Below are positions 47,601-56,145 of a DNA stretch of 64,000 nucleotides, piece by piece (position 1 is the first letter of the stretch; every line of letters begins with the position of its first letter). Origin of the DNA: Calendula officinalis (Eukaryota; Streptophyta; Magnoliopsida; Asterales; Asteraceae). The notes under the pieces were generated by a model. That model worked only from the letters and a program-made list of their open reading frames with translations, did no database searches and was not told the origin of the DNA. The stretch spans positions 3,580,001-3,644,000 of the forward strand of contig OY970826.1 of assembly GCA_963853835.1 (NCBI GenBank), written 5' to 3'. The position numbers and the translations under genes are program-made.

Positions 47601-50600
47601 CTGGTACCAGTACAAAAACACTACCGGTAAGAACCCTAACTTCAACAATACTACTGCTACTAAACCAAAATTTCAAAACACTACTGGTCACTCTAAATAT
47701 GGTAAGTACCCAAATACTACTTGTCCATCAGTAGTAAAGTACTCAAAAGCTAAAAACAATGGGTATAGACCAAGATCAGTAGTAAATTTAGACAAATCCA
47801 AAAGGGCAGTAGTAAAACAGAACACCAGTACTAAAAAGGTATGGGTACCAAAAATGTTTAAGGTTAACTGTTCTAAGTCTGATTTCTCAAAGGATGAACC
47901 CAAGACATATAAAGCTTGGGTTCCCAAACTTAACTAACCTTCTATTTACTTGTGCAGAGCATTCAGATCCCAGAAGAAGGAAGAACATGGCACATTGATA
48001 GTGGATGCTCAAGGCACATGACTGGAAATCTGTAAATTCTAAAAGATTTCAAGTCATTTGATGGAGGTTATGTAGCTTTTGGTGAGAACCCAAAGGGAGG
48101 TAAGATTACAGGTAAAGGTACTATTACAAATGGCAAAATTACCTTTGATGATGTATTTTATGTAGCTGAGCTAAAATACAATCTAGTCAGTGTGTCTCAA
48201 GTTTGTGATAAAAAGAACAAAATTCTTTTCACAGACATTGAGTGCATCATCCTTTCTTCTGACTTTATTTTAGATGAAAAATATGTTGTGTTAAGAACTC
48301 CAAGGAGAAACAATGTGTATTGCCTGGATATAGGGGGAGAACTCATTTCTTCAAATGAGGTCAACTGTTTTATATCCAAGGCAAACACCACTGAATAAGA
48401 TCTATGGCATAGAAGGATGTGTCACACTAATTTCAAAAACATGAACAATTTAGTAAAAAGAAAGTTGGTCATTGGACTACCTCAAAAACAATTCATGTGT
48501 GATCATCATTGTGTTGCATGCCTAAAAGGTAAACAACACAAGACTTCTCATAAGTCCAAATCTGTGAATTCTATTTCTGTTCCTTTACAACTCTTACATA
48601 TGGACCTATTTGGACCTACTAATGTAATGAGTATTGGAAAGAAAGAATATTGTCTTGTTATTACTGATGAATTTTCCAGAATTCTATTTCTGTTAATACT
48701 GGTCAAGAAGAGATGAGATACATAGTAGTTGATACTACCCCCACAGATAATACTGAGGACAGTAATAACTCAAATACTGGAAGCAGTAGTAACTCTGAGA
48801 ATGAGGACAGTAGTAATTCAAACACTACTGGTACCAATAATAGTACTCAAAATACTACTGGTCCTAGCAATAACCTAGATTCTCAAGATACTACTGATCT
48901 CAGTAACAACAACAATACTACTGATCTCAATGAAGACAATAGCAGTAGTAACTCTGACCAAGATGATGATGACCCAAACATCAATGACAATGAAGGAACA
49001 CTAGAGGAGCAACTGCCTGAGACAAATGAGTCCAACCTTGAAAATCAACTAGTGGTTGATAGAGTTACAACTACAAGGACTCAGAAGAACCATCCATTAG
49101 ACCTTGTTCTAAGTGATGTTAACTCACCACTGCAAACAAGAAGCAAATTAAACAAAAGCTTAACTGCAAACATGTGTAATATAAGTTTAATTGCTAATGA
49201 ATGTATGTTTGAATGCTTTCTGTCTCAGGATGAACCAAAGAAGATCCAACAAGCAATGAAGGACTCAAACTGGATTGAGGCAATGCAAGAAGAACTCCTT
49301 CAATTCAAGTTACAAGCTGTTTGGACACTTGTACCTCTACCCAAAGGAAAAAGAGCCATTGGAACAAGATGGATCTTTAGAAACAAGAAAGATGAAAGAG
49401 GTATAGTAATCAAGAACAAAGCCAGACTTGTAGCCCAAGGATACACTCAAGAAGAAGGAATAGACTATGATGAAGTATATGCTCCTGTTGCTAGAATTGA
49501 AGCAATAAGAATATTCTTAGCATATGCTTCATTCAAAAAGTTCAAAGTCTATCAAATGGATGTGAAGAGTGCATTCCTATATGGGAAGATTGAAGAAGAT
49601 GTCTATGTCTGCCAACCTCCAGGTTTTGAAGATCCAAAACATGGTGATTATGTATTCAAATTAGATAAAGCTCTGTATGGCCTACATCAGGCACCAAGAG
49701 CATGGTATGACACATTATCATCATATTTATTAAAGAATAATTTCAAAAGAGGAGCCATTGACAAAACTTTATTCACAAAGAAAGTCAAAAATGATATACT
49801 ACTGGTACAAATCTATGTAGATGATATCATTTTTGGTTCAACCAATGATTTATTATGCAAAGAATTTGAAGAACTGATGCAGATTAAATTCAAGATGAGC
49901 TCTATGGGCCCAATGAATTTCTTCCTTGGACTCAAAGTCAATCAAAGAACAGATGGTATTTTGATAAACCAATCAAAATATGTTAAAGACATCTTGGAGA
50001 AGTTTGATATGAAAGAATGCAAAAGTGCAAGTACACCTATGGAAACACACAAACACCTACATCCTGATGTTGAGGGGGAGGATGTAGATGAACACTTATA
50101 TAGATCAATGATAGGTTCTTTGATGTACTTAACTGCATCAAGACCTGACATTATGTATAGCGTTTGTGTGTGTGCAAGATACCAAGCAAAACCTAAAGAA
50201 CTACACTTGCAGGCTGTCAAAAGAATAATCAGATACTTGAAAGGCAAACCATCACTTGGTCTATGGTATCCACATGATTCACCCTTTGAACTCATAGCCT
50301 ACACAGATAGTGACTATGGAGGTGAATGTCAAGATAGAAAATCCACTACTGGTGGATGTCAATTCTTTGGATCAAGACTGGTGTCATGGCAATGTAAGAA
50401 GCAAACAAATGTATCAACATCAACTGCTGAAGCAGAGTATGTAGCTGCATCTGCTTGCTGTGCTCAAGTACTCTGGATTCAAAACCAGCTTCTAGACTTT
50501 GGTATCTCTATCCTTAAAACTCCTATTTTTATTGATAATCAAAGTGCTATTAGTATTGTGAACAATCCGGTAAAACACTCTAAAACTAAACACATTGAAA

Positions 50601-53600
50601 TAATATTTCATTTTATAAGAGACTGTAATGAAAAGAAATTAATCAAAGTGGTTAAAATTCATACTGATGATCAATTAGCAGATCTTTTTACAAAAGCATT
50701 TGATGTAGGAAGATTCAACTTCTTGGTTAGCAGTATTGGAATGATTTTAATAAATTAAAATCTCACTTAAAATCATGTGTAAAGTTTTGTTGTAAAAAGT
50801 TATTTATTTGTTTAAGTGTTTTACTACTGGTAGATCTGTATTACTTGTGTGTAGGAATGTGCACAAAATACTACTGGTAGGACAATACTACTGGTGTGTA
50901 TTAGGTTTACATAAATACTACTGGTAAGTCAGTACTACTGGTATTCACATATACTACTGGTCTTGTGTGTTGGTGGTTACTACTGATGTCTATAGTTACT
51001 ACTGATGTCAAACTCCTTAGTTACTAATGATGTTCATAGATACTACTGACGTTTTCTTACTGACATCTAATTTACTACTGGTCTTTCAGAATCAAAATTA
51101 CCAAACTAACCCCCGTGAAAATAACCGTTATGTTATGATTCGAAGGGCAATTTAGTCTTTTTGCAGGTTAAATCGAAAGATATAAAAGGCGGCAGTCGAT
51201 TAGTTTAGCATTATCTTTACTTCGACTTTCTAAATCCTCTCGATAAACCCTAGCTTACGATCAAAAACCCTTCATCAGTAACAAAATTCTTACTTGTTCC
51301 TCTCAAATCAAAAGATCAAAACATCAAAATCAACAACAATGGCAACTCTACAATCTCTCAATGTTCAAACAGATCTTAAATACTCAGAGTTCCACAATAT
51401 GTGTGCGTTTCTACGAAATCCAAATGGTACTAAAGACTTTCGACCAATCGTACAATTCTTGAAGAATTCTTATATAAAGTTTGCTTTAACTGTAAAACCG
51501 AAAGCATATCAACAGCACTTGGTGGATTTCTGGACCAATACTGAAAGAACAGAAGGTGCAACTGTGCCTACGATAAAATATCGGTGGATGGAAAGACGAT
51601 CACAATCATTGAACAATCTATTCGACACCATCTACAACTACATGATGATGCAGGTATGTTTACACTTCCTAAGGAATTCATTGCTGAAATTTTAAATAAA
51701 ATGGGTTATGAGGGAAAACTTAACATAGTAACTTTTCAAAAGGGTCTTCTCTCCCCACAATGGAAGTTTCTTGTACATACTATTCAACATTGTATTTCTC
51801 CAAAACGAAGTACTTGGAATGAGTTTAATAAGGCAATAGCCTCTGCTGTTGTCTGTTTATGCACAGACCAAGTCTTTAATTTTTCATATATGATTTTTGA
51901 AGGTATGTTGGGAAATCTTAGTTCTTCAAAATTTTTAATGTATCCCAGATTTCTCCAACATATCATAAACTGTGAATTACAAAACTTGTCAACTCCTAAA
52001 AACATTTTTATCATTCCTGAGTTGAACAAGAAAGTTTTCTCAAATATGAGAAAACAATTTAAATTTTCGGGCAAGGAAACCCCTTTGTTTCCTAATATGA
52101 TCAAAGATCAACCACAACTTGGAGAGGGTTCAATCATAGATACAACCCAAATTGAACCTCAACCCACTCCATCACCCCCAAATGCAGCCCAAACACCACC
52201 CCAAACAGTCACTCAATCACCCACACATATAAAAGTCCTGAATGTGTCCCAGGAACTTGAAATAAATCCTCAGAGTGCTACTCTTTACTCTGTGGAAGAC
52301 CTACCAAATTTATCCAAAAATATTTCCACAATTTATAAAAGGAAAAAAATTTCCTTCAAGGACACCAGGGGACAAATCGAGTCAAACCCCAGACTCAAAG
52401 AGTTGTCCTCCAAGGAGGAGAGAGGACATGAGGCGAGGGCTTTCACTACTTATGCCCCAAAGGTGGGAGCACAGGATAGTGAAAACATAACTAAGACCCA
52501 GACCTCAGCAACTTTAAGTGATGACTCATTTGAGGAATTACTTAAAGGTACCCGGTGCCAAGAAACCACAAGGGGGGGGCACTTCTGCTTCTTCTAGGAA
52601 GAAGAGGGTGTCTAAACAACCCAATGAATCACCAAGAAGTGATGAGGGTAGATCTATGGATTTGATGGAAAGGATGGAAAACCTTAAAGCCAATGTACCA
52701 GTTAGTAAGCCCGATGATCTTGCTAGATGGAGTGAGGGCAGTATTAAAACCAAACAATTGACGGCTAAAGTGGATTCTCTTGAATCCACTGTACAAGATT
52801 GTCTTAAGTATCTTACAAACCAAGGAAAAACAATGACTGCAATGAAAAGGCACATGAACACCATCAACAAAAGAATGAGATTCTATGAGCACATGCTTCA
52901 TCAACAAACTAAAATCATAAGGAAATTGAAGAAAAAGCTTGATGATAGTGAGGCTCCTCCATTTGAGCTCACTAAGGGGGAGAAGGATAATATTCAAACA
53001 ATGATTGATGAATCAATTGCAGCAGCAGCATCCTCTCTCTTGAATCTAAAAGAAACAAATGTTGATGAAAGCCCAGAAAAGATGGTTGTTGATGAGCCAA
53101 TGACTACTGCTCCCATGGAAGAACAAGCTGAAAAAGAAGTATCAGTAGTAACTCCTACTACTGATATCATAGAAGTAGTAAATGAAGAAGAGGAAATAAC
53201 TGCACCAAATACTACTGATTCCCTATCAGTAGTAACTCCTGAAGTCACACCAGTAGTAACTACTTTGGTTACTACTGAAGAGGAAGAACTGCAACTCCCA
53301 GAGTTAATTGAAAGGGAAAGACATGTCATTATCTCCAAACCACCAACTCCTAATCAACCACTTATCATACCTGACATTGATGATAATGTGAATTGGTTTG
53401 AGGTAGATGAATGTACACTTCCTCCACACCCTAAAATTTTATCAGAAGATCAACTGCACTTGTTTTATCCAAAACTTCTAATTTTGGGTGTACCTGATAT
53501 GAAATACACTCCACCTCCACCATCTGCTTGTATTGGAAAAGGAAAGGAAATATATGATGATGATTATCCAAACAGAGCATTAGGTCACTAAATGGTGAAC

Positions 53601-56145
53601 AAAATTAATCATGTCAGATCAGAAAAGCAGTCCAGATGGAGGGTAAAACACAAGAAATTCTTGGAGAATGTGGAGATGTATCTAGCTCTTGAGGAAAAAA
53701 AGAAGAAGAAAACTCAAGAAGCAGAAGTACCTGTTCAAATAGAAGATATCCAGTTAGAAGCTCAAAAGGCAGAATTCAAAAGACTCAGAAAAGTTGAAGA
53801 AGAACATATACAATGTCTTGAAGAATTGGTTTCTGAATGCAAAAGAACAAAAAGTGAGCTAACTGATGATGTGTTTGAACAGAAGACTAATATGATTGAA
53901 TTTTTAAAGACAAAAGGGCACAATGCAAAGTCCTTTGGCAGAATGAAGATGATGACAATTATTGAAAAATATTGTGCTGCCAAGAAGAAGGATTTGGCTG
54001 AACAAGAAGAAAAAGAAGCAAAGAAATCTAAAGCCCTAATTCCAATCAGTCCAAGTTTAATTAAAGATGGTAGTACATCAATTACTGGTTCCACATCAAC
54101 TCCCCAATCAAAGAAGAGAAAGGCTGTTACTCAAGAACAGAGTACTCAAAAGAAGTCAAAAACACAAATCATTCCTGTTCTTGAAGTGCCTATTGCTCCC
54201 TTGCAGAACAATCCAATCATCAATTGGAGGGTTATGCCTAACAATGTCATAGAAGTTATAAGGGAAGATAAAATTATTCAAAGATTTACTGGATGGTTGC
54301 CATTGATTAGTTCATGTTCAAGAAGTGATGTTATTAAACTTCTAATCATTGGAAAACCAAAGATGACAAAGAAATCATGGAAAGAATCTGGTGCTGGATA
54401 CTTAACAAGAATGATAAATGCTGCATTTTATCCAGACAACTACCCAGAACAGTTTACAGATCAAGGAAATGTTTATGCTTGGAATGTGATTCCAACTGCC
54501 AATATGTACTTCTTTGAAAAATCAGGCAAAGTATGTGAGCTATATTTGTATGAAAAATAATATCCTCATTCTGAAAAGACTATGTATCAGATATTCACAA
54601 ATACAATGATGAAGCCATATGATGCTGTTATGTTCCAGAACAAATTGAATTATTTCACAAAGAGAAACAGCAAATACATCATTGAGCAAAGACATCAACA
54701 GAATCAAAGAACATTGGAGAAAAGAAAGAAAGAAGAAGAAGAACAAAAGAAACTTATGTGATTGAAAAGGAATCAATAAGTTTAGGGGGAGATTGTTGGA
54801 ACAAAATCACAGGTCAACTTATTACTGATGCTGCAGTTAGTACTGATCATGTTTACTACTGATGAACATTATGCTTAGTACTGATGGGGCAGAATTACTT
54901 ACTACTGATGAGTTGGTACTGGTGAAAGACTATAACTTAGTTACTACTGGTCAAGGCATATTGAAGATACTACTGATCAATAGTAGTTACTACTGACGAT
55001 GGTTTTGGACTTACTACTGGTCACCAGACTTACTACTGACGATGCTTATTTACTACTGGTGATTGCAGATTACTACTGATATACGATTTGGAAGCAAATC
55101 AAGTCCGAGATCTTCGTAGAGATAGTTATAGAATGTAATTCAATGTATATCTTTATAATTCGAATGTAAATCAAGTCTTAGAATAACTAGGGTAAATAGT
55201 TAGGCTTCAAGGACTATTATAAATAGTTCCTTACGAATTGTAAACGTACGTGTGTATTGTTAATCAATAATATACATTGAAGCTTTTTGTGAAACTGTGT
55301 TCTTAATATTCTCGCATATTGTTCTTACAGTTTATTGTTCTTAATATATTGATATAGTGTTGATCCGCTGCAACTTCTATTATCAATTAGATCTAAAGGT
55401 GTTTATTAACTCTTCATAGTTAATCGATCCTGACAATGGAACATATCATTTTGATTTTTACGAGAGTTGTTTCTTTATTTTACAGAATTTGTGTTTGATT
55501 GAAAATTAACCCAAATCAACGATAAGTAGAAGAATCATTCATGATATTCGTATGAATCAGTAGGTTCAATTTGTGTTTATGTCGATCGTTTCTAGTCAGA
55601 AACTGTCTAGAAACCTTTGGCTAACTTCTAAATGGAATTATTATAAGAAGTCAAGATAAAAAAAATAAATAATAATAATAAAAAAAAGTGATACCACATT
55701 TGCCTTGATTCTTCGCATGAGTAACAGCATCAAGAATCCTCCAATCAACCGATGGTGGGAGATTAGTGGCATTTTCATACATGAAAGGCTTGTTGCTTTC
55801 ACGAGCTCCTTTGAGCGACCGAAAATGGCCAATCTTCGAGCCGGCATACGAGCTCCTAAACTCATGGTTAGTCATGGAAGCAAACTCGTTTACCTTCAAC
55901 TTATACGCCTTATCCATTTTGTTTGATTTGTGAACTTGTCGCACGTTAGCCTTGAATACATTGAACCGCCGATCTTTCTCATCGCCGCTTACTTCCGCCA
56001 CGTTGTGGTGGGCCCGCCACCTTTCGTACATCCCCTTAAAGCCTTCTTCCGATTCAAGTTCTTTCTCGTCGTAGTCGAAGCTCTCCACAATGCCGAGAAT
56101 CAAAACCAAAGAAAGTGAAAGTAAAAGGAACTTGTTGATTCCCAT
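41677..56145 (-). CDS. CEP: KDEL-type papain-like cysteine endopeptidase (CEP family), four exons
   Basis: Exons (minus strand): 55695-56145, 43906-44141, 43173-43316 and 41677-41919. All introns are GT-AG and phases agree, giving 357 aa. The family are ER-derived-vesicle or vacuolar cysteine proteases acting in programmed cell death and storage-protein breakdown. Features are a hydrophobic signal peptide (about 1-22), the I29 inhibitor prodomain (about 35-95, ERFNIN-like), and mature enzyme from about VDWR. The catalytic Cys is in GSCWAFS, split from exon 1 by the phase-1 intron. GCNGG, the catalytic His in VNHGVAIVGYG and Asn in KNSWG are all present. The C-terminus is KNEL, a variant of the KDEL retrieval signal. 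Intron 1 spans 11.5 kb because a Sirevirus-like element sits in it antisense to the gene. No stop or frameshift was found. Confidence 0.9.
42360..43140. mobile_element. Foldback/Stowaway-like element in intron 3 of the CEP gene
   Basis: The ends CTTCCTC... and its inverse GAGGAAG are flanked by TA (42358-42359, 43141-43142). Inside, blocks such as ATGGTCCT/GGTCATTTAG and GAAAACGG(T/C)CGTTTA appear twice in direct order (about 42420-42545, 42610-42745) and once inverted (about 42930-43065). This suggests an element inserted into a relative. No coding capacity. Confidence 0.6.
44689..44950 (+). repeat. TACTACTG motif array in the LTR
   Basis: Nine exact TACTACTG octamers, mostly followed by AT, GT or AC, plus variants such as TAGTACTGAT, occur in 262 bp at irregular spacing. 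The same array is in the 3' LTR. Sparser copies occur in the minus-strand element's LTRs. Confidence 0.85.
45088..45095 (+). promoter_or_regulatory. TATA box in the Sirevirus-like 5' LTR
   Basis: TATAAATA sits in a GGACTATTATAAATAGTTCC context, which is preserved in the related minus-strand LTR as TATATATAG. It is the likely promoter of the element RNA. Confidence 0.65.
45308..45319 (+). other. Primer-binding site, plus-strand Sirevirus-like element
   Basis: TGGTATCAGAGC two bases after the LTR, for initiator tRNA-Met. Confidence 0.92.
45394..47937 (+). CDS. Sirevirus-type Gag, 847 aa
   Basis: An intact ORF for the capsid/nucleocapsid protein. A copia gag (UBN2-type) domain spans about residues 1-240 (TPNNFGMWKNRIKQYM). 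The first zinc knuckle CYNCNNLGHFAKEC starts at residue 318. Glutamate/lysine-rich, probably coiled-coil stretches lie at about 385-500. A serine/threonine/aspartate-rich region follows, then a second knuckle CVICNKVNHLAKDC from residue 618. The C-terminal part is asparagine-rich, with repeated NTTG-type peptides encoded by TACTACTG-like DNA. The large size and second knuckle are typical of Sireviruses. It ends WVPKLN and stop, in a different frame from the following protease. The start is the ATG of MTDNNESTQ about 75 bases after the primer site. Confidence 0.9.
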   Translation: MTDNNESTQANKIPILTPNNFGMWKNRIKQYMLITDYFMWEVVMEGNKTGPGQASSSATEADKLKCEKEKKDKGIELKTLSTLLLAIPNDYQHLFVEYDDAKVLWQALEKRFVGTKSTKRNMKSVLKQDFENFKGKPNETLTQVFDRFNKLIGELNQVGVKMDQEDVNMKFLRSLSEEWAMYTVMYRQRDALEEKELDELYNDLRVFETEVNQKNPSISSNNAAFVSSTGQGQETAAGKAADCEDAARESFFTSHVHTALISDDLEQLNPDDLEEMDLKWQMAMLSLRTKRFLKRTGRTSLNYNKGDKAGFDKTKVKCYNCNNLGHFAKECPQPDKRSKSTALVSQQGQGYDWSFQAEEHAQNQALMAFTDSKSEVKPKPCTSECVKIVKNLEKENTKLNEDLAKAVRRNHEFDGVIADQEHQIKVYQMIDQRIKEELLQAVDEKEFYELKNKELTSKLEELQLEIEQNKLTIKKFERSTKILDELTNNQTTEKVVHEVGYHAVPPPYKFIPPLKDSSERIINELKSENQTESNTETSESNDFSDDDRTTNSIEFTIFQTESPNSIDTSFHTSQSEENSPKYDAENIPKNLKRGNQRNRNQLLEQRKTIRAKDNKLKCVICNKVNHLAKDCHFNPINCKELKEFKNFKEKAKTQKLKDTTGPSVVNKNKTPIAETPRFGRGAPRFVRNRRVGSPKNSNYFKNNGKSNQNKQYFKFSNTSKNCNNFTTGVNPNYNAVWYQYKNTTGKNPNFNNTTATKPKFQNTTGHSKYGKYPNTTCPSVVKYSKAKNNGYRPRSVVNLDKSKRAVVKQNTSTKKVWVPKMFKVNCSKSDFSKDEPKTYKAWVPKLN
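47955..48712 (+). pseudogene. Truncated protease-integrase part of Pol
   Basis: The protease starts in a frame different from gag (SIQIPEEGRTWHIDSGCSRHM). A TAA interrupts it just after TGNL near 48032, and another stop lies near 48396. The zinc region (CHTNF, CDHHCVACLKGK) and the first integrase aspartate (HMDLFGP) are present. The sequence then breaks at about 48678 and rejoins the linker before RT near 48695, so the second Asp, the Glu and the integrase C-terminus are gone. The junction carries a 16-base copy of 48566-48581 at 48679-48694. Confidence 0.85.
48713..50758 (+). CDS. Copia reverse transcriptase-RNase H ORF, 681 aa
   Basis: An open frame from a linker Met through RT and RNase H. 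The first about 130 residues are Asn/Thr/Asp-rich linker. The RT fingers begin near residue 180 (WIEAMQEELLQF). The palm aspartate is in YQMDVKSAFL (residue 283) and YVDDIIFG has D370-D371, so the three catalytic aspartates are intact. Tether and RNase H follow, with AYTDSDYGG, STAEAEYVAAS and KTKHIEIIFHFIRD. The ATG at 48713 lies just after the integrase deletion; the natural product would be a longer Pol, so this start is only the ORF limit. It is the best-preserved pol segment of the two Sirevirus-like copies. Confidence 0.85.
   Translation: MRYIVVDTTPTDNTEDSNNSNTGSSSNSENEDSSNSNTTGTNNSTQNTTGPSNNLDSQDTTDLSNNNNTTDLNEDNSSSNSDQDDDDPNINDNEGTLEEQLPETNESNLENQLVVDRVTTTRTQKNHPLDLVLSDVNSPLQTRSKLNKSLTANMCNISLIANECMFECFLSQDEPKKIQQAMKDSNWIEAMQEELLQFKLQAVWTLVPLPKGKRAIGTRWIFRNKKDERGIVIKNKARLVAQGYTQEEGIDYDEVYAPVARIEAIRIFLAYASFKKFKVYQMDVKSAFLYGKIEEDVYVCQPPGFEDPKHGDYVFKLDKALYGLHQAPRAWYDTLSSYLLKNNFKRGAIDKTLFTKKVKNDILLVQIYVDDIIFGSTNDLLCKEFEELMQIKFKMSSMGPMNFFLGLKVNQRTDGILINQSKYVKDILEKFDMKECKSASTPMETHKHLHPDVEGEDVDEHLYRSMIGSLMYLTASRPDIMYSVCVCARYQAKPKELHLQAVKRIIRYLKGKPSLGLWYPHDSPFELIAYTDSDYGGECQDRKSTTGGCQFFGSRLVSWQCKKQTNVSTSTAEAEYVAASACCAQVLWIQNQLLDFGISILKTPIFIDNQSAISIVNNPVKHSKTKHIEIIFHFIRDCNEKKLIKVVKIHTDDQLADLFTKAFDVGRFNFLVSSIGMILIN
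50759..51338 (+). other. Spacer between pol and accessory ORF with TACTACTG motifs
   Basis: There is no ORF. Ten exact TACTACTG octamers lie in 50821-51075. The rest is a leader-like stretch up to the accessory ORF start at 51339. A separate promoter or splice acceptor for the accessory ORF could lie here, but none is clear. Confidence 0.7.
51339..54761 (+). pseudogene. Broken Sirevirus accessory ORF (post-pol), plus strand
   Basis: It starts MATLQSLNVQ. Open pieces are 51339-51695, 51584-52597, 52518-53591 and 53592-54560, plus a short tail to 54761. Breaks: a frameshift near 51575, a G8 tract at 52572-52579 after which the reading frame changes, a nonsense codon at 53589 where the sister copy has tyrosine, and TAA at 54558. 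Block order matches 14833-11276: N-terminal conserved domain, Pro/Thr-rich middle, charged helices, INWRVM/QRFTGW block, Lys/Glu tail. The sum is about 1.1 thousand residues. No signal peptide, membrane segment or enzyme motif is visible. It corresponds in position to the 'env-like' ORF of Sireviruses, but sequence support for an envelope role is absent. Confidence 0.75.
54794..55435 (+). repeat. 3' LTR of the plus-strand Sirevirus-like element
   Basis: 642 bp, about five substitutions from the 5' LTR and no gaps. It is followed by target duplication ATGGA. Its promoter would fire towards exon 1 of the CEP gene, on the antisense strand. Confidence 0.95.

Larger units (their letters stand above)
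44664..55435 (+). mobile_element. Young Sirevirus-like Ty1/copia element in intron 1 of the CEP gene
   Basis: A 10,772-bp element with 642-bp LTRs (44664-45305 and 54794-55435) differing at about five sites (0.8%) and a perfect 5-bp target duplication ATGGA (44659-44663, 55436-55440). Order: LTR, tRNA-Met primer site, intact gag, damaged protease/integrase with a large internal deletion, intact RT/RNase H ORF, TACTACTG-rich spacer, broken accessory ORF, polypurine tract (TTTAGGGGGAGAT), LTR. It is closely related to the minus-strand element at 10655-21840 but has a distinct, longer LTR. It runs antisense to the host gene. Confidence 0.95.
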
